Counted from the first letter of the stretch, positions 1-10,881 are shown. The stretch is 46,984 nt of DNA from Trichodesmium sp. MAG_R02 (GCA_023356605.1 JAKQYE010000013.1:1-46984); one strand, 5' to 3'. Notes: generated from the sequence alone by a model not told the origin. Numbers and translations are program-made.

Positions 1-141
1 ATTATTGGTTTCCAATTAAAAATCGAGTCAGAAAGTCAGAAGGAACAATAGAAAATTTTCGCATTGAGAGTTGATTATGCTGTTAAGTTAACGTCCTAAC
101 CTTTGCTTCGATTGCTATATCTTCGATAAAATAATTGTAGT

Positions 142-244
142 CAGGACTTACGCAAATAAACCCGGTTTCTACAGTAAATCATTGTTTTTAACACATAAAT
201 ATCTACGAGAAACCGGGTTTCTCAGTTTGCCTGCCTAAGTCCTG
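142..244. repeat. Family 1 MITE-like element, copy a
   Basis: It begins CAGGACTTACGCA and ends with the inverted partner CCTAAGTCCTG. An inner inverted repeat (AAACCCGGTTTCT near 158-170 and AGAAACCGGGTTT near 208-220) lets the whole element fold into one long hairpin. TAGT lies on both sides and may be a target duplication. No reading frame; a non-autonomous element whose transposase is not in the window. Confidence 0.8.
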
Positions 245-371
245 TAGTGTAACAGTTTCATTATCTAGATTGGTGACAAAATAGTACTACATGAAAAAAA
301 ATCTGTTAATATTTCTCTATCACAATTAATTGACTTTCTTAAAGAAGAATTAAATAATCTTTGCCACAAAC

Positions 372-417
372 AAAAAAAGAGAGGAAATCAAACTTTAATA
401 TTTAAAGTCTCTCTTTT
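372..417 (-). terminator. Rho-independent terminator of mutS
   Basis: Read on the minus strand, AAAGAGAG pairs with CTCTCTTT around an inner palindrome (CTTTAA/TTAAAG), followed by a T tract. It lies about 70 bases past the mutS stop codon and in the right direction. Seen directly; termination is inferred. Confidence 0.6.
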
Positions 418-483
418 GGCAGAAGTAATTTTTAATTGTTGAATTTTTACCTGTGATAACTGGTAATTGTTAACTGATAAATT

Positions 484-3189
484 TCATAATAAACTATCTC
501 CAAATTCTTCACTAAAAATATCTAACTGCTCCACAGTTATAATTTCTTCCTCTTCTTTTTTCTTAATTCCTTTTCGTAAACCAATAGCTATTTTGCTATG
601 CTTTTCAATTTGCTGCATTACCTGTCTTGCTCGTGCAATGACCGAATCTGGCAAACCAGCTAATCTTCCTGCTTCAATACCATAAGACTTGTCCGCTCCA
701 CCAGGCTGTACTTGATGTAAAAATATAATTTTATCCGGCAATTCTTTCACCGTTACCTGATAGTTTGCCACATTATCCAAAATAGAAGAAAGTTCATTTA
801 ATTCGTGATAATGAGTAGCAAAAATTGTCCGAGAAAAAATTTCCGTTGCTAAATATTCTGCCACCGACCAAGCAATCGAAATTCCATCAAAAGTTGCCGT
901 TCCCCTGCCAATTTCATCCAACAAAACCAAAGACTTTTCCGTAGCATGATTCAAAATATTTGCCGTTTCATTCATCTCCACCATAAAAGTTGATTGACCA
1001 GTAGCTAAATCATCCACAGCTCCCACACGAGTAAAGATGCGATCGCTAACCCCCAAAACAGCAGAAGTTGCCGGAACAAAACTGCCAATTTGTGCCATTA
1101 ATTGAATCAATCCCACCTGCCGTAAATAACAACTTTTACCACTAGCATTCGGACCAGTTAAAATAATTAAATCCGGCGCCGAATAGGGAGTAATTCCCGA
1201 ATCATTTTCCTCTAAATTCTTACTTCCCAATATAGCAGTATTCGGTACAAAAAAACCAGCAGGTAAATATTTTTCTACCACCGGATGACGACCTTCAATA
1301 ATTTTCAATTCTCGACTATCAACCATAGTAGGACGGACATAATTTTGATAAATTGCTACTTCTGCTAAACCACACAAAATATCAATAGCCGCCACAGCAC
1401 GAGAAACATTTCTAATCTCTTCCGCATATTCCCCTACCTCATTTCTCAAACCAATAAAAAGATCATATTCTAACTCATTCAAATCATCTTGTGCCGTTAA
1501 AATTCTGACTTCTCTTTCCTTTAATTCCTCAGTAATATAACGCTCCTCATTCGTTAAAGTTTGCTTCCGAGTATAATCATCCGGAGCCAAATTTGCCTTT
1601 GATTTAGAAATACTAATGTAATAACCAAAAGCCTTATTATAACCAACCTTTAAATTAGGAATTCCCGTCCTTTCTCTCTCTGTAGCTTCCAAATTTGCAA
1701 TCCATTTTTGGTCTTCTTCTGCTAACTTCCGCATCTCATCTAATCGTTCATTTACACGAGGACGAATTAACCCTCCTTCTTTTAACTTTTGCGAAGGAGA
1801 CTCCACTAAATGGGAATGAATTTTTTTTCCCAATTCTTGTAAGATTGGCGGTATTTTTTGCAATACTTTTAAATAAGGAGAATCACCTTGAGAAACCAAA
1901 GTAGAAAGTTCAGGAAGTTTCGTTAAAGAGTCAGCTAAAAAAACTAAATCTCTAGCATTTGCCGTGCCAGCACCGGTACGGCCAGTTAAACGCTCTAAAT
2001 CGTAAATTTGACGCAATACCTTTTGAATATCTTGACGTAGATCATTATCTTGTATTAGCTCGTCAATAGTATCATGTCTAGCACGAATACCCTTCAAACT
2101 CAGAAGTGGTTGTTGCAACCAACGCCTTAACGCACGCCCACCCATTGCAGTACTAGTCTTGTCAACTACCGACAACAACGAACCTTGATAACTACCATCT
2201 CGCACCGTTTGAGTAATTTCCAAATTCCGCCGACTCTGGTGATCGAGAATCAAAAAATCTGCCAAAGTATAGCTTCGCAGACATTGTAGGGGAACTTGAT
2301 TTTCCTTTTGGGTTTCTTCGAGATATTCCAGTAAACCTCCTGCAGCACGGACCCCCAGGGGAAGACGTTCGCAACCGATACCTTCGAGGGATGCCAGTTG
2401 AAATTTTATCAACAGTCGCTCCTTTGCTTCCACTAAACTAAAAGGTTGTTGTGGACGTAGAGAATAGCAGAAAGAGTTCGGGAGATATTCCGGGAGATGC
2501 TCCGATCTTTCTCCTGGCCGTAACATGAAACCGATATCTGGTGCTTTTGTAGGAAATAGAATTTCGGAAGGTTGCAAACGCATTAATTCTTGAGTTAGCT
2601 GGTCTAAGCCTTCAGTTTGAGTCGTCAGGAACTCTCCAGTGGAAATGTCTGTGTAAGCAAGTCCCCAATGATTTTTGGCAATAACAACTGCAGCTAGATA
2701 ATTATTGTAACGTGGTTTCAGCATTCCATCATCGGTAAGAGTACCAGGAGTAAGAATACGAGTAATTTCACGCTTGACTTGACGGTTTTCTTTTTTAGCA
2801 ATAGCAGAATCTTCGACTTGATCGCAAACGACTACTGCATACCCTTTTTCTACTAGAATAGTAGCATATTTTTCTACGGCATGATGGGGGACTCCAGTCA
2901 TGGGAACTCTACCAATTTCTTTGCCAGCGTGTTTAGTGGTTTGTACTAATTCTAATTCTTGCGCGATCGTGACAGCATCCTGAAAAAAACATTCAAAAAA
3001 GTCACCTACTCGAAATAGTAAAAGAGCATGAGAATATTTTTGTTTAACTTCTACATAACGCTGCATCATTTCTGACAATTTGCTAACGTCAATTTGGCTA
3101 TACTCAGTATTAGCAGGAAGAGAGTTTTCTAGTTCCTCTTGTTTGGGTTTTACAGATTCTGGAGTAGATGTAGATGCGGAATATTTCAT
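484..3189 (-). CDS. mutS: DNA mismatch repair protein MutS
   Basis: MutS recognises mispaired and unpaired bases in newly made DNA and starts mismatch repair as an ATP-dependent dimer. The 901-residue length is normal for cyanobacterial MutS. A variable N-terminal tail of about 35 residues precedes the mismatch-binding domain, where GDFFECF holds the Phe-x-Glu pair (about residues 64-66) that stacks on the mismatch. The connector, lever and clamp domains follow. The ATPase has Walker A GPNASGKS near residue 680 and Walker B with the signature [12 protein letters not shown] near 760. The start is an ATG. It stands alone: a terminator follows and about 1.5 kb of non-coding DNA lies upstream. 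No mutL is present in the window. Confidence 0.97.
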   Translation of the reverse strand: MKYSASTSTPESVKPKQEELENSLPANTEYSQIDVSKLSEMMQRYVEVKQKYSHALLLFRVGDFFECFFQDAVTIAQELELVQTTKHAGKEIGRVPMTGVPHHAVEKYATILVEKGYAVVVCDQVEDSAIAKKENRQVKREITRILTPGTLTDDGMLKPRYNNYLAAVVIAKNHWGLAYTDISTGEFLTTQTEGLDQLTQELMRLQPSEILFPTKAPDIGFMLRPGERSEHLPEYLPNSFCYSLRPQQPFSLVEAKERLLIKFQLASLEGIGCERLPLGVRAAGGLLEYLEETQKENQVPLQCLRSYTLADFLILDHQSRRNLEITQTVRDGSYQGSLLSVVDKTSTAMGGRALRRWLQQPLLSLKGIRARHDTIDELIQDNDLRQDIQKVLRQIYDLERLTGRTGAGTANARDLVFLADSLTKLPELSTLVSQGDSPYLKVLQKIPPILQELGKKIHSHLVESPSQKLKEGGLIRPRVNERLDEMRKLAEEDQKWIANLEATERERTGIPNLKVGYNKAFGYYISISKSKANLAPDDYTRKQTLTNEERYITEELKEREVRILTAQDDLNELEYDLFIGLRNEVGEYAEEIRNVSRAVAAIDILCGLAEVAIYQNYVRPTMVDSRELKIIEGRHPVVEKYLPAGFFVPNTAILGSKNLEENDSGITPYSAPDLIILTGPNASGKSCYLRQVGLIQLMAQIGSFVPATSAVLGVSDRIFTRVGAVDDLATGQSTFMVEMNETANILNHATEKSLVLLDEIGRGTATFDGISIAWSVAEYLATEIFSRTIFATHYHELNELSSILDNVANYQVTVKELPDKIIFLHQVQPGGADKSYGIEAGRLAGLPDSVIARARQVMQQIEKHSKIAIGLRKGIKKKEEEEIITVEQLDIFSEEFGDSLL

Positions 3190-4065
3190 AGATATTTAAT
3201 CGTTTATTGAATTTTATTTAGTATTATAGTTATCAGACTGTATCAAAACAATTATGTATTATTTTAGAGAATAGGAAATAGGGGACAGGGAACAGAGAAA
3301 TGTCCTTTAACACAGGACTTACCCATCCCGAACAAGAAGCCCGGTTTATTGCCCTAATTATTGTTTTTGCCTTCAGGAAATTTTTTATTATAACCCTGTT
3401 TCTGCATAAGTCCTAGGAGATTATGATTTTAGTTAGGTGGAGCATTTCATACTTTTCCCGGAGTAATATACTTGTTTATTCCGATACTATCGGTAATTTC
3501 AGATTTTTGATATTGAAAATGGTTTCAAACCCAGTATTAGCGAGGGAAATACCTTAAATTGCTAAAAATAGCTGAAACCTAGATGTATTGAGAAAACAGC
3601 TAATTTTATATAAAAACAAAGGTTTTGACCTGATTTTTAACCTATTTTTTTCTAAAGTCCCACTACCAGATTTGATATTACAGCAAATTCCAGATTAATG
3701 TGGTCCAATTGAGTCAGCAAATATTTTCTGCTTGTTCCCTATCCTCCCACTCATTTGTCCTAATGCCTAAAACCACACATAGGGTTTTCAGAAAGATGAA
3801 ACACACTCCTAGGAACAAAAATACTTTTAACCCATATTCCGTACTTCAATTTGTAGTATAAAAAATAGTATAAAATCCGTAGCTTGCTACTCGATCGTTG
3901 ATTCCTATTGACCACTATAATTTTCTTCTGACTTCTTAATTTTAACTTTTGATTTTTAATTTTTGAATCATGTGTATATTACACTTTGTAATATAAAATG
4001 TAGGTTTTAGGGAAGTTTCATGGAACCTCTGTAGTCTAGTCTAACCAAATGAAAACCGCTATAAA
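3190..4065. other. Non-coding spacer between mutS and the apc operon end
   Basis: Apart from one family 1 element (3313-3415), no convincing gene is seen. The DNA is A+T-rich with stops in all frames. Near 4035-4070 there is one arm like the end of family 3 (AAAACCGCTATAAAT). Confidence 0.5.
3313..3415. repeat. Family 1 MITE-like element, copy b
   Basis: Starts CAGGACTTACCCA and ends TGCATAAGTCCTA. The interior again carries a CCCGGTTT/AACCCTGTTTCT pair, so it groups with copy a. The inner arms have diverged and no clear target duplication remains. Confidence 0.7.
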
Positions 4066-4094
4066 TAAAAAAAAGAGGCCATAATTGCCTCTGT
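4066..4094 (-). terminator. Strong intrinsic terminator, probably of the apc operon
   Basis: On the minus strand AGAGGC pairs with GCCTCT across a 7-base loop and is followed directly by eight T residues. The nearest gene reading into it is apcC, 640 bases upstream. IS-derived DNA between them may have separated the gene from its terminator. The assignment to apc is inferred. Confidence 0.6.
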
Positions 4095-4111
4095 TTGGTT
4101 ACTATTTATTT

Positions 4112-4370
4112 GAAAATTGACATACTATTTCCGCCTAAAGGCCTGGAGATTCTCCTAAAATTAGGACTCTTGGCTTGTGTTCCGTAAACTAGGGAGTTTC
4201 ATGTCCCATAGCGAAACATTGATTCTACTTAAATTAAATTAAACATCACAAGGTGTTTAATTTAGAGGTGGTTCTGCTTCATAAAACTGATATAAAAAGT
4301 CACTGGTTATGACACTTTAATGTTTACGAACTGCTCATACCAGATATGTTGCTAATCCGACAGCCCTTAG
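4112..4370 (-). mobile_element. IS200/IS605-type right-end remnant
   Basis: The stretch TTGACATACT followed by the hairpin CCGCCTAAAGGCCTGG is the usual shape of the subterminal hairpin at the 3' end of IS605-like elements that carry tnpB. The minus-strand DNA upstream of it (to about 4370) gives short tnpB-tail-like fragments in shifting frames but no continuous gene. Confidence 0.45.
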
Positions 4371-4372
4371 AT

Positions 4373-4640
4373 TCTTGACATCCTCCCTTGCCTAAAGGCA
4401 GGTCGGTTCATACCGAGCCTTAGCTCCTCGGCGAGTTGACATTTCACAGGCTGCTGCTACTTTGGCAATAGTCTTATGCTGGCCTTAATGCCCGTTTTCT
4501 GTCTTGGATTGCCTACCCGCGACTAATATATTTCTTGTGAACTAAAAGTCATAATAACATAGCCTGTAGAAAAAAATCAACTAAAAAGTCGCCCGCTTAT
4601 GGGCTAGGCTTTAAACCCAGTTTTTCGGTAAATTTTCAAC
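4373..4640 (-). mobile_element. Internally deleted IS605-type element with tnpB tail
   Basis: On the minus strand the left-end-like DNA (about 4550-4640, TTTTTAGTTGATTTTTTTC) runs straight into the last 45 codons of a tnpB, including GQHKT and ACEMSTRRGAKAR, and then the hairpin GCCTTTAGGC and GAGGATGTCAA of the right end (about 4376-4402). Nearly all of tnpB is missing. The junction is close to one at 21.2 kb, so both look like copies of one deletion derivative. One in-frame stop lies in the tail. Confidence 0.65.
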
Positions 4641-4734
4641 TAAGCTATAGATTTCTCCAAAGGTTTACTCTACTGAAAAAGCCTGTTCACCCATGCCACT
4701 TAAAAGCGAGGCTTTTCACCCAATTTTAGTTAAA

Positions 4735-4938
4735 TTAAAGTAACCCAGTATTCATTCCTGGTTTACCAGTAACCAACTCTACCTTGACAATTTTGCCATC
4801 CATTTTCATAATTCTTTGCTGTTCGGTGAACCAGCTATCATAAGGCACAAGCTTGGTAAAGTAGGTATTTTGTAGTTCCCGTTGAGTGCGAATCCTAGTT
4901 TTACTAGGAACGCAAGCTGTAATCTTAAACATTCTCAT
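4735..4938 (-). CDS. apcC: Allophycocyanin-associated core linker (7.8 kDa)
   Basis: ApcC caps the terminal allophycocyanin discs of the phycobilisome core and tunes their energy transfer. The 67-residue protein is one CpcD-type linker domain and reads as a near-textbook ApcC: it opens MRMFKITACVPS, continues TQRELQNTYFTKLVPY and ends GMNTGLL. There are two possible starts two codons apart (ATGAGAATG); family members usually start MRMF, so the upstream ATG is taken. AGGAAAA precedes it by about 10 bases. It is the last gene of apcA-apcB-apcC, 359 bases after apcB, a wide gap that may allow separate regulation or processing. Confidence 0.95.
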   Translation of the reverse strand: MRMFKITACVPSKTRIRTQRELQNTYFTKLVPYDSWFTEQQRIMKMDGKIVKVELVTGKPGMNTGLL

Positions 4939-5297
4939 GGTAAAAATTTTTCCTAATATTTAGTCCAGATTTTCTTATATCCTTAAACTGATTTTCTTTG
5001 TTAAAGATGTGCTTAGAAGCTTTTAATATATATATTAGCTTACTATCACCAAACGCCATAACTCTAGTTTTAAACCAACTAACACTAACAAGTTATCTAA
5101 AATCTCAAAAAATCTAAAAATCTCCAAGGTAGGGAGCCATAGAATCAATGCTAGTGTACTAAAACTTATAAGTTCATTCAATAAGCCTTTGGTAATCTAA
5201 CACTCAATCTAGGTTTCCCTAGCCGAGAAATACAACATCAAATTAGAACAAAAAAGAAAATCGACTCTTTTTTCTATTTTGATTACTGATTGCCAAA
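4939..5297. other. apcB-apcC spacer
   Basis: A 359-base A+T-rich gap inside the operon. Just past the apcB stop an A/T-only stem (AAAAAAGA/TCTTTTTT, about 5250-5275) could attenuate transcription into apcC, but its pairing is weak. Nothing else is recognised. Confidence 0.35.
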
Positions 5298-5783
5298 TTA
5301 GCTTAAACCTGAGCTGATGTAGTCAAAGTAAACACCCATTTCCTTACCAGCATCAGGACCAACTAAACTAGCAGTAACTTCCTTCATAGCTTGGATAGCT
5401 TGTATAGTAGCACCGATGGGTACACCCAGAGAATTATAGGTTTCTTTCAGACCATTTAATACGCGCTCATCTAAAATGGAAGGGTCTCCTGCTAGCATAG
5501 CGTAAGTAGCATAACGTAGATAATAATCCAAGTCGCGGATGCAAGCAGCATAACGACGGGTGGTGTACATATTACCACCAGGACGAGTAACATCAGAGTA
5601 GAGTAGAGATTGAGCTACAGCGTCCTTAACTATACCTGCAGCATTAGCGCTAATAGTAGTTGCAGCTCGAACCCTTAATTCCCCTGTTTGAAAGTAGGCC
5701 TCTAGTTTCTTTACAGCCAAATCATCAAGGAATTTACCTTGAACGTCAGAAGAATTGATAACAGCGGTAATTGCGTCTTGCAT
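5298..5783 (-). CDS. apcB: Allophycocyanin beta subunit
   Basis: The beta subunit of allophycocyanin pairs with ApcA to form the ring-shaped core discs of the phycobilisome on the stromal face of the thylakoid. The 161-residue length is exact for the family. Cys81 ([15 protein letters not shown]) is the phycocyanobilin attachment site, and Asn71 (GGNMYTTRR) is the residue normally methylated in phycobiliprotein beta chains. The C-terminus [12 protein letters not shown] is typical. The ATG start has AAGGAAA about 13 bases upstream. It lies 171 bases after apcA and is read in the same direction, as expected for the apc operon. Confidence 0.97.
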   Translation of the reverse strand: MQDAITAVINSSDVQGKFLDDLAVKKLEAYFQTGELRVRAATTISANAAGIVKDAVAQSLLYSDVTRPGGNMYTTRRYAACIRDLDYYLRYATYAMLAGDPSILDERVLNGLKETYNSLGVPIGATIQAIQAMKEVTASLVGPDAGKEMGVYFDYISSGLS

Positions 5784-5954
5784 TGTTGATTGATTTCCTT
5801 AAAATTTCTGAATCTTGAAAATTATTAGATAAGTAAAGGCCATAAATCTAGATGTTTAATCATAGACTTAAACTTAATATTTCAGGAAATTTTAAATTAT
5901 TCAAATTTTCCCATATCATCAAATTTTATCTAACATCTACAAAGGTATTTAGCC

Positions 5955-6440
5955 TTAACTCATAGCACCGATAACATAGTCGAAGTAAGTGGCCACTTCG
6001 GCAGCCTCTTCATAACTTAAAAGTGAAGTAGCCACAGTCTTCATGCAACGAATACCTTCAGCCACAGCTTCAATAGGAGTTCCTAAAGACCTGTATAGCT
6101 CACGAACACCTACAAGTCCAATCTCCTCAATAGGAGTAACATCACCAGCGACAATACCGTAAGAAATTAAACGTAAATAATAATCTAGATCTCGTAAACA
6201 AGTCGCAGTCATCTCTTCACCATAGGCATTACCACCGGGAGAAACAACATCAGGGCGCTTTTGGAATAGTTGGTTACCAGCATCCTTAATGATCTTCACG
6301 CGAGATGCACTCAGAACTTGAGCGATATTAAGACGGGTTGTTCCAGAGACAACAAAAGATTTAATTCTATCTAATTCACCGGGACTCAGATAACGAGCCT
6401 CAGCATCTGCATTAACAATTGATTTAGTAACAATACTCAT
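5955..6440 (-). CDS. apcA: Allophycocyanin alpha subunit
   Basis: ApcA forms the alpha/beta monomer of the phycobilisome core and passes energy toward chlorophyll. Starting at the ATG at 6440 gives 161 residues beginning [20 protein letters not shown], the family N-terminus and length. Cys81 ([16 protein letters not shown]) binds phycocyanobilin. The open frame runs a further 79 codons upstream to 6677, but that part resembles no phycobiliprotein and would add a foreign N-terminus, so it is treated as leader. First gene of apcA-apcB-apcC. apcE, often next to apcA in cyanobacteria, is not in the window. Confidence 0.96.
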   Translation of the reverse strand: MSIVTKSIVNADAEARYLSPGELDRIKSFVVSGTTRLNIAQVLSASRVKIIKDAGNQLFQKRPDVVSPGGNAYGEEMTATCLRDLDYYLRLISYGIVAGDVTPIEEIGLVGVRELYRSLGTPIEAVAEGIRCMKTVATSLLSYEEAAEVATYFDYVIGAMS

Positions 6441-6720
6441 GCTTGATTCCCACAGAGTTAAGGTATAAGGTTGCTTGACATATTCCCAAGGTTGTCTATC
6501 AGACGACAACATGGGACTCTTCAACTCAATATGTTTGAGTCTTTGTTTGTACAGAGGTAATGTCCTCCCCCCTGCCTTTTTATAAACATTATAGCTTCCA
6601 TTCCCAGGCTCCCCTACAGGGGAACATAGAACTTCTTGCCTAGCTCTTAAAAATGAGTTAGCTAGTAAGAAGGACAAATACCTTCTGACATAACTACCTT
6701 CAGCAAGTATTTTGAGGCAT
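6441..6720 (-). promoter_or_regulatory. Long apcA leader and probable promoter region
   Basis: This DNA stays open in the apcA frame for 79 codons, but the translation looks like chance. A GTTGTC/GACAAC hairpin with an 8-base loop lies at about 6491-6511. Long untranslated leaders are common for abundant photosynthesis transcripts in cyanobacteria. I could not place a convincing -10/-35 pair. Confidence 0.35.
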
Positions 6721-8000
6721 TTTGTTCACTTTCTCATTATTTCCTTAATAGTTTGTAATATTTCGACAGAAATTTCTAGTTTTTCCGGCCAAAAATCTTC
6801 CCAAACCCATCCAAATGGCAAATAATTAAAGACTATTGGTAAGATATGCCCTTTTTATTTAATTTGCGATCGCAGACTAAGAGGCCATAGACCTAGGGGC
6901 CATTCAAAACTTGAAAGTCAAAAGTAACATATTAACCCTATCTGAATAGGGAAAAATTGAGGAGGCTTTAAAGCAGGAAAAACTTATGGTGAAGTCACAG
7001 GAGTTAGAGCTATTTTTTAAGAAGCTATAGGATTTACAAATGATTTAGGATTCCTATATCCGACAAAAAAAATTATACCAATTCCCATATATTAATACTA
7101 TACCTAAGTAGTACTTTAGTTGTTAAGTAATTAACTGATGTATAATAAGCCCCTTGCTCTGTTTAACTAGTTTAATGTTAATTACTGCTTCATGAAACCT
7201 ATACAAACCTAGACAGGCTTGCTGTTCAATTCCTGCTTCAACCAAGGGAGACGGCACCTTCAAGTCCACAGGCGTTCACCGATAAGCTATCGGCATTTTT
7301 TGTCCAATTTTCGAGATTGATTGACGCATTCAAGTCTTATGTCATACGGATCTTATACAGAGATTGCACACAACGTCCCTACCTACTCCCCTAATACTTA
7401 CAAGGATACGTTCTTGATTTTTGATGTCAAAGTTTATCAAAAACCTTAAGAATATTAAGGCCTTGAAAAATTTTGATCTATTTATATAAAAAAAAATACT
7501 CTTTGTAGTTATATCTTAATATATATAAAAATGATTACTTATCCCAATGCTTAAAAACTTAGCCCTGTAAGCTCCCCTACTGCCCTGCTGAAGACAGATT
7601 AGATGTCCTATCCCTTTTAAGAGGATCAAGAAATATTTGCCATAGGTTTTCTGGCCTCTAAGTTCGGATCGATTCTATATAAACATCTTTCCCAAAATAA
7701 GATTTGACAAAAGAGAGAAGTTATGGTTCCAGACTTTTTATGGAAATTTCCAGTAAATGTATTTAAGGTAGGTTTTTTCTGCCAGGCATGATTTTGCGAT
7801 CGCTCTTCCCCCCTACTGGGAAGTCCCCATATTCCGAAACAAATGGTTCTAGAAGTGGCTAATCAGGGGTAAAACTTCAGATGGAAGTACTGATAATTGA
7901 TAAGATTATGACTAAGTTCAAGTCAAAAATTATACATTAAAAAGTCAGAAGTAATCAAAAAAACCAGGTCTCTTACCCCCCAAACTTCAATTTATTGATC
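6721..8000. other. Spacer between apcA and prk
   Basis: About 1.3 kb without a gene. It holds a tnpB-tail-like remnant near 7190-7310, HIP1-like sites near 6868 and 7796, and otherwise A+T-rich DNA. Part of it must serve the apcA promoter, since apcA is read away from here. Confidence 0.4.
7190..7310 (-). mobile_element. Decayed tnpB C-terminal remnant
   Basis: In translation, the minus-strand string LPWLKQELN (after ERLWT and a stop) lines up with a similar string at 15.7-15.9 kb (ECLWMSNCR, QEVNINF). Both look like the tail of one IS605-type tnpB family. A CCGATAGCTTATCGG palindrome sits at its upstream edge. Frames are broken and the assignment is tentative. Confidence 0.3.
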
Positions 8001-8038
8001 AAAAAAAAACGCGAGGTCAAATTAAGCACTCGCGTTTA
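8001..8038 (-). terminator. Intrinsic terminator of prk
   Basis: On the minus strand AACGCGAG pairs with CTCGCGTT around a short loop (GTGCTTAATTTGAC), followed by an uninterrupted T run. It lies about 110 bases after the prk stop. Confidence 0.8.
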
Positions 8039-8146
8039 TCACTCTTCACAATAGGTTAAAACCCCCATTATCAGACTTTGTCGTACCTGATAACTGATAT
8101 AGGTATCTAATAAGAGCCAATAAATAGAAAATTTGCCCCAAAATAT

Positions 8147-9157
8147 TTATATAATTGCTGCTGCTACCTTTCCATCTACAGTTGTAGCAGTCAAGCGCTC
8201 ATAAGTTGCACGCATTTTCAGACCCACTAAAACTTGAAATAGTCCACTACCATTATTAGAACCTGGATATTCTTGATGATTCATCATTGCATGGGTCATT
8301 TCACCATAGTACTTAGTAGAAGTATTACTGAGGTGTCCTTCAACGTAGATCATTTCTTCGAGGTTATCAAAGTTACCATCTACTTCTAAAACAGAAACTT
8401 CATGACCATAATATGCATCTGGGCCATAGAACATTTTAATACCAGGATAAGAACAGGTGAGTTTTCGTCCACAAGGAATCCAGTTAATAGTAGAGCCTTC
8501 ATCAAACAAATAAACTGGATCAAAATCTTTGACACCTTCACGTTGAATCAAGCGTACCCGTAAAACATTATGTTCCTTATCATTAGGAATAAGTTTAGTG
8601 GGCAAAACTTGAATTACCACATTTGCATGAGCCTTTTGTGGGTCAATATAGGCTTCAAAATCAGGACGACGGGCATTAATAGATGCGAGTACATCCTCGT
8701 AGCGGTGGCCCCTTTCTGCCATATCACGCTTGATTTTCCAAGCAATTTTAACTTCGTCACTAATATCGAGATATACACTAAAGTCAATTAGCTCTCGCAC
8801 ACGATCATCATAGAGAGGATGAAGGCCTTCAATCACCACGATATGATTAGGGTGTATCTTTTCTGGTGGGTCAATCATGCCAGTCTCGTGGTTATAAATT
8901 GGCTTATTGATAGACTCAAGATTCTTGAGAGCCTTTATTTGCTCGTACATAAGGTCAAAATTATTGGCTCTTGGATCAAGAGCAGTAATTCCTGTTTCCT
9001 TACGTTGCTTACGGTCTAAACTGTGATAGTCGTCTAGGCAAATAACTGTAACGAAATCTTCTCCAAATACATCTGTAATTCGGCGCAAAAAAGTTGATTT
9101 TCCGCATCCAGAATCTCCAGCAACTCCAATTAAGACTACTTTATCTGGTAATTTCAC
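8147..9157 (-). CDS. prk: Phosphoribulokinase
   Basis: Phosphorylates ribulose 5-phosphate with ATP to give ribulose 1,5-bisphosphate, the CO2 acceptor of the Calvin cycle. The P-loop GDSGCGKST is at the N-terminus. Cys18 within it and Cys40 (VICLDDYHS) correspond to the pair whose disulfide turns the enzyme off in the dark with CP12 and GAPDH. The catalytic region continues VVIEGLHPLYD and RDMAERGH, and the end LVGLKMRATYERLTA is typical. The frame can be opened at a TTG at 9181, but the GTG at 9157 has AAAAGGAAA about 6 bases upstream and gives the usual short N-terminus (MKLPDKVVLIGVAG), 336 residues. Single gene with its own terminator. Confidence 0.96.
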   Translation of the reverse strand: MKLPDKVVLIGVAGDSGCGKSTFLRRITDVFGEDFVTVICLDDYHSLDRKQRKETGITALDPRANNFDLMYEQIKALKNLESINKPIYNHETGMIDPPEKIHPNHIVVIEGLHPLYDDRVRELIDFSVYLDISDEVKIAWKIKRDMAERGHRYEDVLASINARRPDFEAYIDPQKAHANVVIQVLPTKLIPNDKEHNVLRVRLIQREGVKDFDPVYLFDEGSTINWIPCGRKLTCSYPGIKMFYGPDAYYGHEVSVLEVDGNFDNLEEMIYVEGHLSNTSTKYYGEMTHAMMNHQEYPGSNNGSGLFQVLVGLKMRATYERLTATTVDGKVAAAII

Positions 9158-9542
9158 AATAGGTTTCCTTTTAAAAAACAAAGTTTACTGACATATTCTA
9201 TGGTTGATATCTGGGTGAGTCTAGGCTTATTAGTTAGTCCCCGACAAATTCCTCAGTATTTCTGGAGCCGTTTTAAGCCAAGTCACCTTTAACCCAGACA
9301 TATCTATTTTGAAAATCAATTTCAGCCACTTTTTACGGTACATTTCCATAATGAAAGAATTAAGGCATCCTAGGGAAGTCAGCTAAATCAATAGATAAGT
9401 CCAATAAATTTGGTATACATAAAACGACTTCAGTCGAAAGGGCTGCTTTGCTACAGGGAAAAATGCTGAAACAACCTTCTATCTTTGGAGTCTTGGACAA
9501 ACCTTAAAGCTATTGACTCTAAGTCTTTATTAGTGACATACT
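9158..9542. other. Upstream region of prk
   Basis: 385 bases with no gene. It must contain the prk promoter, read leftward; no clear box was identified. It ends at the transposon remnant beginning at 9543. Confidence 0.35.
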
Positions 9543-9960
9543 CCCACACTAAGCTGATATTATAGTGTGGGCTTCTCGTTTCCCAGTCTCACTATTAGGT
9601 TGGACTCCACGAGCGTTAAAGACGGAAAGCCCTACTGCTCTACTTTTTATATTTATTGCCGCGCTTAAATCCCGGTCTATCACTATGCCACAATGTGGGC
9701 AAGAATGAGTTCTTTTAGATAATTTTTTAGGGACTTTTTCAGTACAATTTGAGAAATCTTGGCTAGTATTGTAAGGATTTACTACTATAGTTTTTTGTCC
9801 AGCATTTTCAGCCTTGACAGCAAGAATAGATAAAAATTGTCCCCATCCAGCATCATTTATTGATTTGCTTAATTGCGTTTTTGCATATCCCTTAATATTT
9901 AAGTTTTCATAGGCAATAACTTCAGCTTTATAACATTGAAAATTTAAGTAGGCATCGAAC
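9543..9960 (-). pseudogene. C-terminal fragment of an IS605-type tnpB
   Basis: On the minus strand a frame with strings such as VIAYENLNIKGYAKTQLS, INDAGWGQFLSILAVKAENAG and CPHCGIVIDRDL, ending NARGVQPNSETGKREAHT, is the C-terminal RuvC-like and zinc-finger part of TnpB. It stops at about 9549, and the stop overlaps a CCCACACTA/TAGTGTGGG hairpin at 9543-9571 that would be the right end of the element and possibly the 3' end of its guide (omega) RNA. The N-terminal two-thirds is missing, so it is inactive. It belongs to a different subfamily from the copies at 10.9 and 21.2 kb. Confidence 0.75.
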
Positions 9961-10792
9961 CTACTTAATTAACCGCGGACTTTTATCTCACACCAAATCG
10001 CAGATTATGGCGTGAGGCTCAAGAGCAACTTCAGCTAACTTTTGAAAAATATAATATCAGAATGGGATATTCCCTACAAGAATCAAAAAAAATAAAACCC
10101 TCATGTCAAAATATATTCTGTAGAAATCTAGATAACAGCCTGAAGGCAAATATTTTTCGTCATTTGCTTATAAGGCCAAACAATTCCCAAAAAATTCATT
10201 GCATTACCACTAGAAAATCAGCTAAGGTCAGATCCTGATGATCAGTGAGCAAAACTTTCTCCCATAAGTAGTGCCGATTCTATCCTTCTGCCAAAACCCT
10301 CCAAAGTATAAATATTCAACTGGATATGATATAAATATTGAGATAAACAAGGGTTAGCTATCTTGTCAATAAACCATAGTTGATTCTCAATAAGCCAAAT
10401 TTTATTCTGCTCGTTGACAATAGACTTTCCATCTCTAGTGCTGATATAATTTTAAAGATACTATATATCAGTGTCTTTCTTTAGATGAAGTCGGAGTCTT
10501 GAGACCTTCTTCAATTGTCAATATTTTTGAGTTCCAGGAAGTACTCGAGATAATATTACAGTAGTTTCCGAACTTATAAGTAAATATCTTGATGTTTTTA
10601 TGGAGTAGGAAATAGAGAACATAAGTAGCAAGATAGGCCAATTTTGTAATAACACCACATTAGTCCAGAATCTGCTATACTTAACCTTTAATCAATAGTT
10701 AGCTTAAAGAAACCATAGTGAATTATAACTACTCTGAGAATTATATGTTAAGGCTATAGAATTATATGGATGAATTGTACCGAAAAATTGGA
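9961..10792. other. Spacer without recognised genes
   Basis: About 830 bases of A+T-rich DNA between two dead tnpB genes. No frame of note, no recognisable RNA, no clear repeat. It may be decayed transposon DNA. Confidence 0.4.
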
Positions 10793-10881
10793 TTTAAAGC
10801 CTCACCCTTCTAGGGCTGCTTTTTAGTTTATTTCTTTCCACAGGTTATGTCCTTGTTGCTTTTAAGTTCAAAAGTCATTCT

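Noticed and set aside
5955..6677. ApcA with a 79-residue N-terminal extension
   Set aside because: The extension matches no phycobiliprotein and the internal ATG gives the exact family start and 161-residue length.
9178..9181. TTG start for phosphoribulokinase
   Set aside because: The GTG at 9157 has AAAAGGAAA in the right place and gives the family N-terminus; the eight extra residues are not typical.
9938..9985. tRNA T-arm-like GTAGG-TTCGATG-CCTAC on the minus strand
   Set aside because: The T-arm shape is perfect, but no acceptor, D or anticodon arm can be built around it, and it runs into the tnpB frame. Chance or tnpB sequence.
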